From Nocardioides pinisoli (GTDB lineage: Bacteria; Actinomycetota; Actinomycetes; Propionibacteriales; Nocardioidaceae): a stretch of DNA of 64,000 nt. The stretch is taken from assembly GCF_024199985.1 (NCBI RefSeq), contig NZ_JANARS010000002.1:248001-312000 (forward strand), written 5' to 3'. Shown in pieces: positions 23,277 through 32,359 of the stretch; position 1 is the first letter of the stretch, and each line of letters begins with the position of its first letter. Position numbers and translations under genes: made by a program. The notes below the pieces were generated by a model. The model did not search any database and had not been told where the DNA came from. It saw only the letters and a program-made list of their open reading frames with translations.

Positions 23277-26200
23277 GTGTCGTCGGATCCGTTCGTCCAC
23301 CTCCACGTCGCTTCCGGGTTCTCGCTGCGGTTCGGCGCGTCCCACCCCGACGCCCTCGTCCAGCGCGCGGCCGAGCACGGCATGGACACCCTGGCCCTCA
23401 CCGACCGCGACGGCACCTACGGCGCGGTGAAGTTCGTGCTGGCCGCCCGGCGTGCCGGCATCCGGCCGGTGCTCGGCGTCGACCTCGCGGTCGTGCCGAC
23501 GGAGGGTGCTGCGGCGGGCGCGAGCCTCGGGGGTCGCCCGCCACGACGTCGTACGCCGGCGCGCGGCGGGGTCGCCCGTGACCTGCCGGCGCGGCAGGGC
23601 GGCAGCGCCCGCGTCACCTTCCTCGCACTGGGGAGGGCCGGGTGGGCGGCGCTGTGCCGCATGGTCTCCTCGGTCCACCTGGCCGGCGAGCGCGGTCGCC
23701 CCGTCGCCACGCTCGACCTGCTGGCCCCGCACCTCGCGGGTGGTGACGTGCTGGTGCTGCTCGGACCCTCGTCGGACCTCGGGGCGGTCGCGACGAGGCG
23801 CCGGGACGACCTCGCCCCCGTCGTGCTCGCGCCGTGGCTGGAGGTCGTGCCCCGAGACCGCCTGGTGGTCGAGCTGGTCTCCCACCGCCTCGGAGGGCGC
23901 GGGGGCGACTGGGGGCCCGGCACGTCGGCCCACGCCGCCCGGATGGCCGGACTCGCCCGCCGTGCCGGCCTGACGACGGTGCTGACCAATGCGGTCCGCT
24001 ACGCCGACCGCCTCGACGCGCCGACGATCGACGTCCTCGACGCGGCCCGGCGCCTGGTGCCGTTGGGATCGGCCGGGCTGCGCGACGTCGGTCCCTACGG
24101 CAGTCGCGGCAACGCCGAGGGCTTCCTCAAGTCCGGCAAGCAGATGCAGGAGGTCGCCGACGAGATCTGCCGCCTGGCCGAGCCGGGCGACAGCGCGCGC
24201 GGGGCGAGGCGGCTGCTGGCCCGCACGAGGGCGGTGGCGGACAGGTGCGCGCTCGACCCGCGCGCCGACCTCGGCATCGGCGAGGTGCACTTCCCCGAGC
24301 TCGCGCTCGTCGACGCCGCCCCCCGCCGGACCGCCGACGCCGTGCTGCGGGCCCGGTGCGAGGCGGCGATCGACCGGCGCTACGGCGCCGCCCCCAGGAT
24401 GCGGATCTGGAAGCGGCTCGACGACGAGCTCGAGACGATCCGGGCCCTCGGCTACGCGTCCTACTTCCTGACCGTCGCCGACGTCACCGACCTGATCGGC
24501 GCCATGGGGGTCCGTCGTGCTGCGCGGGGGTCAGGTGCCGGCAGCCTGGTCAACTACCTGCTCGGCGTTTCGGGGGTCGACCCGATCCGCCACGGTCTGC
24601 TGATGGAGCGGTTCCTGTCCCCGCTGCGCGGGTCGCTGCCCGACATCGACGTCGACGTGGAGTCCGCGCGCCGGGAGGAGGTCTACCGGGCGATCCTCGA
24701 CCGCTTCGGCGGTGAGCGGTGCGTGACGGTCTCGATGATGGACACCTACCGCGTCCGCCACGCCGTCCGTGACGTCGGCGCGGCACTCGGCATGCCGCCC
24801 GGGGAGGTCGACGCGATCGCCAAGGCGTTCCCCCACGTGCGGGCGCGCGACGCCCGCTCGGCCCTGCGCGACCTGCCCGAGCTGCGTGCCAGCGCGCTCG
24901 GCGACGGTGGGCTCGACCGCTTCCTCGGCCTGGTCGAGCGGCTCGACGGACTGCCCCGCCACATCGCGATGCACCCCTGCGGCGTGCTGCTCTCCGACGT
25001 GACCCTCCTCGACCGCACGCCCGTCGAGGCGTCCCACGCCGGCTTCCCGATGAGTCAGTTCGACAAGGACGACGTCGAGGCGCTCGGCCTGCTCAAGCTC
25101 GACGTGCTCGGCATCCGGATGCAGTCCGCGATGGCCCACGCGGTCGCCGAGGTGCGCCGCGTCGACGGCGTGCACCTCGACCTCGACGACGAGGCCCAGG
25201 TGCCGTTCGACGACGCCACGACCTTCGACCTCATCAGCAGCGCCAGGACCTTGGGCGTCTTCCAGATCGAGTCGCCCGGCCAGCGCGAGCTCGTCGGCAA
25301 GTCCGGCATCGAGACCTTCGACGACATCGTGACCGACATCTCCCTGTTCCGGCCCGGGCCGGTCCAGAGCGACATGATCACGCCCTACCTCGAGGCCAAG
25401 CACGGGTGGCGCGACGTGCACTACCTCCACGACGACCTGCGCCCGATCCTCGAGGGCACCCGCGGCGTGGTCGTCTTCCACGAGCAGGTGATCGAGATCA
25501 TCGCCCGGTTCGGCGGGGTCTCCTTCGCCGAGGCCGACGAGAGGCGCCGGTCGCTCGGGAGCTCCGACACGATGGCCGCGACGCGGGCGTGGTTCTTCCC
25601 GCGCGCGCTCGCCCGGGGCTACGACGTGGAGCTGGTCGAGCGCATCTGGACGGTCCTCGCGGCGTTCGGCTCCTTCGGGTTCTGCAAGGCGCACGCCGCG
25701 GCGTTCGCACTCCCGACCTACCAGTCGGCCTGGCTCAAGGCCCACTGGCCGGCCCACTTCCTCGCCGGGGTGCTGACCCACGACCCGGGCATGTATCCCA
25801 AGCGCCTGATCCTCTACGACGCCCGCCAGGTCGGCGTCGGCGTGCGCGGGCTCGACGTCAACACCAGCGCGTCGACCTACGTCGTGGAGCGCGACGACGC
25901 GGGTGAGGGTCCCGGACGGCACGCGATCCGGCTCTCGCTCGGCGACGTCAAGGGCATCAGCGCGGCCGAGGTGGCCCGCATCGTCGAGGCCCGCGGGGGC
26001 GGGCGCTACGTCTCGCTGTCCGACTTCTTCCACCGGGCCCGGGTCTCGCGTCCGACCCTCGAGCGGCTCGTGCTCGCCGGCGGCTTCGACGAGATCTACG
26101 GGATCGCGACGGGGGAGCAGGCGCTCGACCGGCGTGGGCGGGTGACGCGCCGTGACCTGCTGCTGCAGGTCGCCGAGCTCGACCTGCGCGCGCGCCACGT

Positions 26201-27170
26201 CGACCGGGCGTCGCGCACCCGCGGTCGCGGCCTGTCGGTTCGGGGCGCGCGCTCACCTGCCGCGACCGACGCGACCGCTGCCGCAGCCGACGCCGCAGCC
26301 CGCAACAGCACCGACCCCACGGTGCGGTCCGGGTCGGTGCCGACGGAGCGGCACGCGCTCGCCGATGCCGGGGTGTGGGCGCGCGCCTCCGCGCAGTCGC
26401 GGTCGACGCGGCCGGTGGTCGGCGCCGAGTCGGTGCAGCTGACGTTGGCCCTGGGTGACGAGCCGGGGAGACCGGGGGAGCGGCCGACCGGTCTGCCCGA
26501 GATGACCACGCTCGAGCGGATGCGCGCCGAGCTCGAGATCCTCGGGCTCGACGTCAGCCAGCACGCGATCACCCCCTACGCCGCGCTCCTCGATGCGCTG
26601 GGGGTGACCCGCAGCCGCGACCTGCTGCGACGCCGGAGCCGCTCCGAGCTGCTCGTGGCCGGGGTCAAGGTCGCCACCCAGACGCCGCCGATCAGGTCCG
26701 GGCGCCGCGTGGTGTTCCTGACCGTCGACGACGGCACCGGCCCCGTCGACGCGACCTTCTTCGAGGACGCCCAGGGGCCCTACGCCGCGACCGTGTTCTC
26801 GTCCTGGCTGCTGCTGGTGCGCGGTGAGCTGCGGCGCACCGGCCGCCGGGGCGTGTCGTTGCGGGCGACCGGCGCGTGGGAGCTTCCGGCGCTGCACGCC
26901 CTGTGGCAGCGGGCACGCACGACGGACGAGGCGCTCGAGCGGGTGCGCGCCGAGCTGGCGCGGAGACCCGAGCCCGACTCGCGGGGCGTGGACGAGCCCG
27001 CCACCAGGCGCGTCCTCGTCCACTCCACCGGCTTCCTGCTCTCCCCCTACGCCGACGTCGGCCCGGCCGGTGACTCGCCTCGTGGCGCCGGCCGCAGGCT
27101 CGCGGCCGACGTCGGCGACCAGTCCCCGTCCCGTGCCCTGTGGCACCGCAGCCCGGGGAGCCCGGGATGA
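23277..27170 (+). CDS. dnaE2: Error-prone DNA polymerase III alpha subunit DnaE2 (ImuC type)
   Basis: A 1297-residue C-family DNA polymerase used in damage-induced mutagenesis. Order: PHP domain from residue 4, palm with LPDIDVDVES (Asp catalytic pair, about 454-463), fingers with SLFRPGPVQ and FHEQVIEI, the FGFCKAHAAAFA motif, a low-complexity Ala/Arg/Thr insert near 1000-1065 and a C-terminal OB fold (VFLTVDDGTG). Its PHP metal site is damaged compared with DnaE1 of this window: HLHVHTEYSMLDG becomes HLHVASGFSLRFG and TDH becomes TDR. Last gene of the LexA-controlled operon; GTG 23277 follows GCGAAG closely. No imuB is adjacent, but dinB follows. Confidence 0.93.
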   Translation: MSSDPFVHLHVASGFSLRFGASHPDALVQRAAEHGMDTLALTDRDGTYGAVKFVLAARRAGIRPVLGVDLAVVPTEGAAAGASLGGRPPRRRTPARGGVARDLPARQGGSARVTFLALGRAGWAALCRMVSSVHLAGERGRPVATLDLLAPHLAGGDVLVLLGPSSDLGAVATRRRDDLAPVVLAPWLEVVPRDRLVVELVSHRLGGRGGDWGPGTSAHAARMAGLARRAGLTTVLTNAVRYADRLDAPTIDVLDAARRLVPLGSAGLRDVGPYGSRGNAEGFLKSGKQMQEVADEICRLAEPGDSARGARRLLARTRAVADRCALDPRADLGIGEVHFPELALVDAAPRRTADAVLRARCEAAIDRRYGAAPRMRIWKRLDDELETIRALGYASYFLTVADVTDLIGAMGVRRAARGSGAGSLVNYLLGVSGVDPIRHGLLMERFLSPLRGSLPDIDVDVESARREEVYRAILDRFGGERCVTVSMMDTYRVRHAVRDVGAALGMPPGEVDAIAKAFPHVRARDARSALRDLPELRASALGDGGLDRFLGLVERLDGLPRHIAMHPCGVLLSDVTLLDRTPVEASHAGFPMSQFDKDDVEALGLLKLDVLGIRMQSAMAHAVAEVRRVDGVHLDLDDEAQVPFDDATTFDLISSARTLGVFQIESPGQRELVGKSGIETFDDIVTDISLFRPGPVQSDMITPYLEAKHGWRDVHYLHDDLRPILEGTRGVVVFHEQVIEIIARFGGVSFAEADERRRSLGSSDTMAATRAWFFPRALARGYDVELVERIWTVLAAFGSFGFCKAHAAAFALPTYQSAWLKAHWPAHFLAGVLTHDPGMYPKRLILYDARQVGVGVRGLDVNTSASTYVVERDDAGEGPGRHAIRLSLGDVKGISAAEVARIVEARGGGRYVSLSDFFHRARVSRPTLERLVLAGGFDEIYGIATGEQALDRRGRVTRRDLLLQVAELDLRARHVDRASRTRGRGLSVRGARSPAATDATAAAADAAARNSTDPTVRSGSVPTERHALADAGVWARASAQSRSTRPVVGAESVQLTLALGDEPGRPGERPTGLPEMTTLERMRAELEILGLDVSQHAITPYAALLDALGVTRSRDLLRRRSRSELLVAGVKVATQTPPIRSGRRVVFLTVDDGTGPVDATFFEDAQGPYAATVFSSWLLLVRGELRRTGRRGVSLRATGAWELPALHALWQRARTTDEALERVRAELARRPEPDSRGVDEPATRRVLVHSTGFLLSPYADVGPAGDSPRGAGRRLAADVGDQSPSRALWHRSPGSPG

Positions 27171-27233
27171 CACGCCGCCCGGAGCCGGCCGGCCGCGCTC
27201 GTGACGCGGGAGGGCGCCCGCGGAGCGAGCCAC

Positions 27234-27239
27234 TAGGGT
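27234..27239 (+). promoter_or_regulatory. -10 box of a leaderless promoter (methyltransferase)
   Basis: TAGGGT seven bases before ATG 27247, no ribosome binding site. Confidence 0.5.
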
Positions 27240-27246
27240 GGCGCCC

Positions 27247-28032
27247 ATGGCCCAGCCGACCGCGAGCTCCTCTGCCAGCGAGCGCCGCCAGTCCGTCCGC
27301 ACCGGCGTGGTCTGGGACGGCCTGCGCCGCCTCCTGGAGGAGGCGGTCGCCGACGGGCAGCCGGCCCGCATCGTCGACATCGGCGGCGGCACCGGCGGGT
27401 TCGCCGTGCCGCTGGCCGAGCTCGGACACACCGTGCAGGTCATCGACCCCAGTCCCGATGCCCTCGCCTCGCTCGACCGGCGCGCCCGCGAGCGCCGAGT
27501 CGCCGACCGGGTCACGGGCCAGCAGGGCGACCTGTCCGACCTGGCCGGGCTGGTCGAGGAGGCCGACCTCGTCCTCTGCCACGGCGTGCTGGAGATGGTC
27601 GAGGACCCTGCGGCGTCCCTCGCCTCGATCGCGGGCGTGCTGCGTCCCGGCGGTCACCTCAGCCTGCTCGTGGCCCAGCGGCACGCGGCCGTGGTGGCCC
27701 GCGCCATGGCCGGCCACTTCCAGGCCGCCCGCGAGCTGCTCGACGACGCGCCCCACCGACCGGCGGGCGGATCGGCCGACGGACCGACCGGCCCGGTCGG
27801 ACGCGGCGGACGCCGCTTCACCCACGACGAGGTCGTCGACCTCCTCTCCGGAGCGGGCCTCGACCCCGGCGCCGTCCACGCCGTCCGCGTCTTCGCCGAC
27901 CTCGTACCGGGGAGCCTCCTCGACCTCGAGCCCGGCGCGACCGCGGCGCTGGTGGAGCTCGAGAAGGCCGTGGCCACCCGCCCCGAGTACCTTCCGCTCG
28001 CTGCCCAGCTGCACGTCCTCGCGCGCCGCTGA
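27247..28032 (+). CDS. Class I SAM-dependent methyltransferase
   Basis: A 261-residue protein with the SAM-binding motif IVDIGGGTGGFAVPLAELGH (about 39-58), the acidic loop VIDPSPDAL, and LVLCHGVLEMVEDP as motif IV/post region, then VLRPGGHLSLLVAQ. It resembles CmoM/UbiE-like small-molecule or tRNA methyltransferases; the substrate is not readable. ATG 27247 sits seven bases after a -10 box, so it starts a new unit after dnaE2, and dinB follows 24 bases after its stop, probably co-transcribed. Confidence 0.85.
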   Translation: MAQPTASSSASERRQSVRTGVVWDGLRRLLEEAVADGQPARIVDIGGGTGGFAVPLAELGHTVQVIDPSPDALASLDRRARERRVADRVTGQQGDLSDLAGLVEEADLVLCHGVLEMVEDPAASLASIAGVLRPGGHLSLLVAQRHAAVVARAMAGHFQAARELLDDAPHRPAGGSADGPTGPVGRGGRRFTHDEVVDLLSGAGLDPGAVHAVRVFADLVPGSLLDLEPGATAALVELEKAVATRPEYLPLAAQLHVLARR

Positions 28033-28056
28033 CCCTCGGTCCCTCCGGGGTGGGCG

Positions 28057-29226
28057 ATGACCGACACGCCGCTCCTGCACGTCGACATGGACGCGTTCTA
28101 CGCCTCCGTCGCGCTCCGCGAACGCCCCGACCTGGTCGACCAGCCGGTCGTCGTGGGCGGCAGCGGACGCGGGGTGGTGCTCGCCGCCAACTACGTCGCG
28201 CGCCGCTACGGCATCCGCTCGGCGCTGCCGATGACCCGAGCCCGCCGCCTGTGCCCGCACGTCGTGGTGCTCGCGCCCGACTACGACACCTTCACCAGCG
28301 TCTCGGCGTCGGTGATGGAGACGTTCCGCGACGTCACGCCCGTGGTGGAGGCGATGTCGCTCGACGAGGCGTTCCTCGACGTGCGGGGGGCGACCCGGCG
28401 ACTCGGCTCGCCGAGGGAGATCGCCGAGCGCCTGCGGGCGACCATCCACGACGAGCAGGGCATCACGTGCTCCGTCGGCGTCGCCGCCTCGGTCTCGGTC
28501 GCCAAGGTGGCGAGCAGGCGCGCCAAGCCCGACGGGGTGGTCGTGGTGTCGCCGGCCGAGGTGACCTCCTTCCTCCACCCCCTCGACGTCGGCGAGCTCT
28601 ACGGCGTGGGGGAGAAGACGCAGGCGCTCCTGCACCGCTTCGGCCTGCTCACCGTCGGCGACGTCGCCCACACCCCGCTGCAGACCCTCCAGCGCGCCCT
28701 CGGTGACCACCTCGGGCGCCACCTCCACCACCTCGCCTGGGGCACCGACCGCAGCGACCTCTCGCCGACCGCGGGGCCCCACGAGCCGGAGCGGTCGATG
28801 GGTGCCGACGAGACCTTCGCGCGCGACACCGACGACCGCGACGTCATCGTCCGCGAGCTGCTGCGCCTCGCGGCCCGGGTCACGGGTCGCATGCGCGCCG
28901 CGGGGGTGGCCGGGCGGACGATCACGCTGAAGGTCCGCTTCGCCGACTTCACCACGATCACGCGCTCACGCACGATGCCCGAGGCCACCGACGTCACCGT
29001 CGAGGTGCACCGCGCAGTCACCCACCTCTACGACGCCCTGGGGCTCCAACGCGTGCGCGTGCGGCTGGTCGGCGTACGGGTCGAGGGGCTCGTGTTGCGT
29101 GCGACGGTGCACCACCAGCTCGCGCTCGGGGAGCCCGAGCACGGGTGGGCCGATGCCGACCGCGCCGTCGACCGCGCGACCCGGCGGTTCGGTGCCAAGG
29201 CAGTCCGACCGGCGAGCCTGGTGTGA
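28057..29226 (+). CDS. dinB: DNA polymerase IV (Y family)
   Basis: A 389-residue translesion polymerase. LHVDMDAFYASVALRERP has the first catalytic Asp; SLDEAFLDV holds the second acidic pair. ITCSVGVAASVSVAKVASRRAKPDG is the palm, YGVGEKTQALL the helix-hairpin-helix thumb, and a little-finger domain follows. Near the C-terminus QLALGE is a plausible sliding-clamp-binding peptide. The gene lies 0.9 kb after dnaE2, after the methyltransferase, without a visible LexA box of its own. ATG 28057 begins the conserved N-terminus. Confidence 0.93.
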   Translation: MTDTPLLHVDMDAFYASVALRERPDLVDQPVVVGGSGRGVVLAANYVARRYGIRSALPMTRARRLCPHVVVLAPDYDTFTSVSASVMETFRDVTPVVEAMSLDEAFLDVRGATRRLGSPREIAERLRATIHDEQGITCSVGVAASVSVAKVASRRAKPDGVVVVSPAEVTSFLHPLDVGELYGVGEKTQALLHRFGLLTVGDVAHTPLQTLQRALGDHLGRHLHHLAWGTDRSDLSPTAGPHEPERSMGADETFARDTDDRDVIVRELLRLAARVTGRMRAAGVAGRTITLKVRFADFTTITRSRTMPEATDVTVEVHRAVTHLYDALGLQRVRVRLVGVRVEGLVLRATVHHQLALGEPEHGWADADRAVDRATRRFGAKAVRPASLV

Positions 29227-29288
29227 GGCTCGCACCTGCGTGGGGGTGAATTTTCCGGGGACGCCTACCGTAGGTGGGGGCGCGTGCC

Positions 29289-29294
29289 TAGACT
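29289..29294 (+). promoter_or_regulatory. -10 box upstream of the DUF3040 gene
   Basis: TAGACT 24 bases before GTG 29319; unlike most promoters here it leaves a short leader with a clear GAGGAGG ribosome binding site. Confidence 0.45.
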
Positions 29295-29318
29295 TGGGCC
29301 AGAAGGTGAGGAGGAACC

Positions 29319-29756
29319 GTGGAGCTCTCCGAGGAAGAACTGCGAATGCTCGAGCAGATGGAGCGCGCCCTCGTGGAAGAGGATCCCAAGCTCGCCTCCA
29401 CGCTTCGCGGCACGTCGTTCCAGCGAGCCGCCCGTCGCCGGATGGTGTTCGGAGGCGCGATCCTCCTCGTCGGCATCGGTCTCCTGATCGTCGCCGTGCT
29501 CCTCGACCTCACCGCCGTGCTGCAGACCGTGGTCGGCGTCCTCGGCTTCGTGGTCATGCTCGCGGGCGCGATCCTGGCGCTCACGTCGGCGCGCAGCCCG
29601 GGTCACGCGACTCCCAAGGTGCGCGCCTCCGGCCGCACCGGCTTCGGCGTCGTCGACGGTGGCCGTCAGCACCGGTCCGGCCGGCAGCGCTCCGGCAGCC
29701 CCTTCATGGAGCGCATGGAGGAGCGGTGGCGTCGCCGCCGCGAACGCGGCCTCTGA
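29319..29756 (+). CDS. DUF3040 family membrane protein
   Basis: A 145-residue protein. The N-terminal ELSEEELRMLEQMERALVEEDPKLAS is the DUF3040 hallmark. Two helices follow (about 42-62 and 66-84), then a basic Arg/Gly/Ser tail. Function unknown. In mycobacteria a DUF3040 gene also lies close to mraZ. GTG 29319 has GAGGAGG six bases upstream. A hairpin terminator follows. Confidence 0.88.
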   Translation: MELSEEELRMLEQMERALVEEDPKLASTLRGTSFQRAARRRMVFGGAILLVGIGLLIVAVLLDLTAVLQTVVGVLGFVVMLAGAILALTSARSPGHATPKVRASGRTGFGVVDGGRQHRSGRQRSGSPFMERMEERWRRRRERGL

Positions 29757-29781
29757 GCAGCCACTGACCTGATCGCACCCC

Positions 29782-29805
29782 ACGCCCGGTCCTCGGACCG
29801 GGCGT
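29782..29805 (+). terminator. Terminator after DUF3040 gene
   Basis: ACGCCCGGTCC and GGACCGGGCGT are perfectly complementary with almost no loop, followed by TTCGT. It lies 26 bases after the stop codon. Confidence 0.7.
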
Positions 29806-29836
29806 TCGTGCGTCCGGACGCCGGACCCCGGGACGA

Positions 29837-29871
29837 CCCGCGGACGTCCAGCACCTCCGGACGTCCGCGGG
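29837..29871. terminator. Perfect 13-bp hairpin between convergent operons
   Basis: CCCGCGGACGTCC, 9-base loop, GGACGTCCGCGGG. It lies between the DUF3040 gene (plus) and the transglutaminase operon (minus) and could stop transcription in either direction; there is no U tract. Confidence 0.5.
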
Positions 29872-29946
29872 CAGACGTCGGCTGCGCCGGCGTCTGCTGC
29901 AACTCGTCCCGAGCGAGGGTCGGCGCGGAGGAAGCGGAGAGGGCTG

Positions 29947-30010
29947 AGCCGACCTGCCCGTCAGCCGACCTGCCCGTCAGCCGACCAGCTCGTCAGCCGA
30001 CCAGCTCGTC
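29947..30010. repeat. Four 16-bp tandem repeats over the transglutaminase stop codon
   Basis: Units start at 29947, 29963, 29979 and 29995; the first two read AGCCGACCTGCCCGTC and the last two AGCCGACCAGCTCGTC. The period is not a multiple of three. The stop codon of the minus-strand gene (29993-29995) lies inside, so unit number changes would alter the C-terminus. Confidence 0.85.
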
Positions 30011-32359
30011 GACCGTCCGGGTGGACTCGTGGTCGGGGGTCGTGGTCGTCGCTCGGCCGGGCCGGGTGCGGGGGCGCCAGGACGTACGTCGTCCGACGAC
30101 GGACGCGGGCCACCACTGCGCACGGCGTGCCTCCCGCGAGGTCACCCCGGCGGCGAGGGACTCCTCGACCAGGGCGAGGTCGCCGGAGAGGTGGTCGGCG
30201 GTGAAGGTCTCGGGGTCGCGGGCGTAGCGACTGCGCTCGAGCGCCGCGACGAGCCGGTCGAGGGCCTGCGCGGCCTCGGGTGCCTGGTCGCGCCCGCGGC
30301 GCGGACGGTCGGGCCGCGTGGAGTCGTGGACCGGGGCGGCGAGCAGGCGGCCGAGCCAGTGGCCGGCCTGTCGTGGCGAGCGGCCCACCGGCCACGCGTG
30401 ACCGAGGTCGCGGGTCACGTCGCGCAGCTCGACCCAGAGGTCCTCCACGTCGCCCTCGAGGCGGCGCCGGCGCCGCGACGTACGGACCAGCCGGGGCGTC
30501 ATGGCCAGCAGCACCACGAGCGCCAGCCCGAGCAGGCCGGCGAGGACCGCCACCCACGGGAAGGACGAGCCGCTCTCCTCGTCGGCGGCTGCCGCGGCGT
30601 CGGCCTCCTCGCCGCGCTGCGGCAGCTCCTCGGCGGGGCGCCCGGCGCTGGGCGTCGGCGTCGGCAGGGCCTGCTCGAAGTCGGCCTCGGTGTAGGCGGG
30701 CGGCTCGCTCGCGCGGGACTGGGGCGTGGGCTCGAAGCGCACCCAGCCCGATCCGGGGAAGTAGAGCTCGGGCCAGGCGTGCAGGTCGCGCGAGGAGAAC
30801 TCCCACGACCCGTTGGTGGCGCGCTCGGGCTCGAGGAAGCCGACCGCGACGCGACTCGGGATGCCGAGGACGCGGGCCATGATCGCCATCGAGGCCGCGA
30901 ACTGCTCGCAGTAGCCGACACGGTCGTTGAGGAAGGCCAGCAGGTCCGCGCTGCCGTCACCCGCCGACGGCACCTCGGAGAGGTCGTAGCGGAAGCCGCC
31001 GTCCTCGCGGAACCACTGCTGCAGCACCTGCGCCTTCTGGAAGCGGGTGGGCGCGTCGGCGGTGACGCTCGCCGCGAGCCGCCGGATCTCGTTGTTGAGG
31101 CTGCTCGGCACCTCGGTGAAGATGCCGGCCACCGAGCCGGCGCCCGAGACGGCCGAGTCCATCCGTTCGGCGTCGTAGGTCAGCTGCACCCCGGTGAAGT
31201 CGTAGGTGCTGTCGGCCGTCGTGACGTCCTCACGGGCGGCGATGACGTCGCGGGTGTTGAGGTCGTAGCGCCAGTCGCTGCCCGCGGCGATCCGGGTCGT
31301 CTGCGCGGCGGTCGGCAGCCAGGACGAGGCGAAGTCGGGTCCGACGCGCACGTCGTACTTGAACTGCCGGCGGGGCACGTCGACGCCGACCCCGTCGAGC
31401 GGGGGCAGCGCGCCGTTGGCCGCCTGCGTCTCGGGGATCTCGCGGTCGCCCGGCGTCCACTCCGACCCGCTGAACCGCGACAGCACCGAGATGCGGAGGT
31501 AGCTCGGCCGGGGGCCGGACGTGGTGACCCACAGCAGCGGGACGTCCTCGCCGCGGCGCAGGTCGCGGCGCAGGTCGACCATCGGGTCCTGCACCTCGAC
31601 CTCGCGGGTGCCGGGCCCGTTGCCCTCGAAGACGCTCATGCTCATCGTCGGGACGGCGACGGGTACGACGACCGCGAGCGCGATGGCGGCCCCGCCGAGC
31701 GCCAGGGCGGTGTTGCCGATCGCACCGGTGCGGACCGAGAAGGACCCCTTCTCGCCGTCGGGTGCCCGCCCCCAGCTGGTGACGTGGTCGCTGTGCTGGA
31801 TGAAGACGAGCGTGAGGAACAGGGCGGCGACCATCGCGAAGAGCCACCACGACACCGCGTCGCCGGTGACCGCGACGGGAAGGGTGTAGGCGCCGAGCAG
31901 GACGAGGCCGGCCACTGGCGCACGACGCAGGGTGCAGGCGACCAGGTCGACCAGCAGCACCACGAGGGCGCCGCCGATGAGCAGGAGCGGGTGGACGGGC
32001 GGGACGCCGAGCTGTACGGGCGCGGCATAGCTGCGCGAGGTCTGGAGGGCGTCGTCCACCGCGGCCAGGAAGACGTCGACGTTGTCGGGTGTCGGGACGA
32101 TCGAGCCGGTCGTGGTGCCGAGCACGAGGAGCGCGCCGAGCACCAGCTGCCCGGCGACGACGGCGAGCACCGGGAGGCGGCTCCAACGGGCCAGGGCGCC
32201 CGCGCCGGCGAGGACGGCGCCGATGAGGAGCAGGGGGATGGCCACCTCGGCGAAGCCCTCGGTCAGGACCCGCCACGACAGCACGGTGGTCCACGCCGCC
32301 AGCAGCGCGATGCCCGCGATGCGGAGCTGGTGGGGGAGCGTGCTCCACGAGGCCCTCAT
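29993..32359 (-). CDS. Transglutaminase-like membrane protein (TgpA family)
   Basis: A 788-residue protein. The N-terminal 200 residues contain about six helices. A periplasmic-type region leads to a transglutaminase-like core: Cys near 484 in VGYCEQFAASMA, His near 527 in RDLHAWPELYF, and the third acidic residue in VRFEPTP. A Glu/Ala-rich linker, a seventh helix (WVAVLAGLLGLALVVLLA) and a cytoplasmic tail follow. The active site faces outside; the substrate is unknown, and some relatives act on cell-wall peptides. Last gene of the moxR-DUF58-tgpA operon. ATG 32359 overlaps the DUF58 stop (ATGA). The C-terminal codons derive from a 16-bp tandem repeat. Confidence 0.88.
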   Translation of the reverse strand: MRASWSTLPHQLRIAGIALLAAWTTVLSWRVLTEGFAEVAIPLLLIGAVLAGAGALARWSRLPVLAVVAGQLVLGALLVLGTTTGSIVPTPDNVDVFLAAVDDALQTSRSYAAPVQLGVPPVHPLLLIGGALVVLLVDLVACTLRRAPVAGLVLLGAYTLPVAVTGDAVSWWLFAMVAALFLTLVFIQHSDHVTSWGRAPDGEKGSFSVRTGAIGNTALALGGAAIALAVVVPVAVPTMSMSVFEGNGPGTREVEVQDPMVDLRRDLRRGEDVPLLWVTTSGPRPSYLRISVLSRFSGSEWTPGDREIPETQAANGALPPLDGVGVDVPRRQFKYDVRVGPDFASSWLPTAAQTTRIAAGSDWRYDLNTRDVIAAREDVTTADSTYDFTGVQLTYDAERMDSAVSGAGSVAGIFTEVPSSLNNEIRRLAASVTADAPTRFQKAQVLQQWFREDGGFRYDLSEVPSAGDGSADLLAFLNDRVGYCEQFAASMAIMARVLGIPSRVAVGFLEPERATNGSWEFSSRDLHAWPELYFPGSGWVRFEPTPQSRASEPPAYTEADFEQALPTPTPSAGRPAEELPQRGEEADAAAAADEESGSSFPWVAVLAGLLGLALVVLLAMTPRLVRTSRRRRRLEGDVEDLWVELRDVTRDLGHAWPVGRSPRQAGHWLGRLLAAPVHDSTRPDRPRRGRDQAPEAAQALDRLVAALERSRYARDPETFTADHLSGDLALVEESLAAGVTSREARRAQWWPASVVGRRTSWRPRTRPGRATTTTPDHESTRTVDELVG

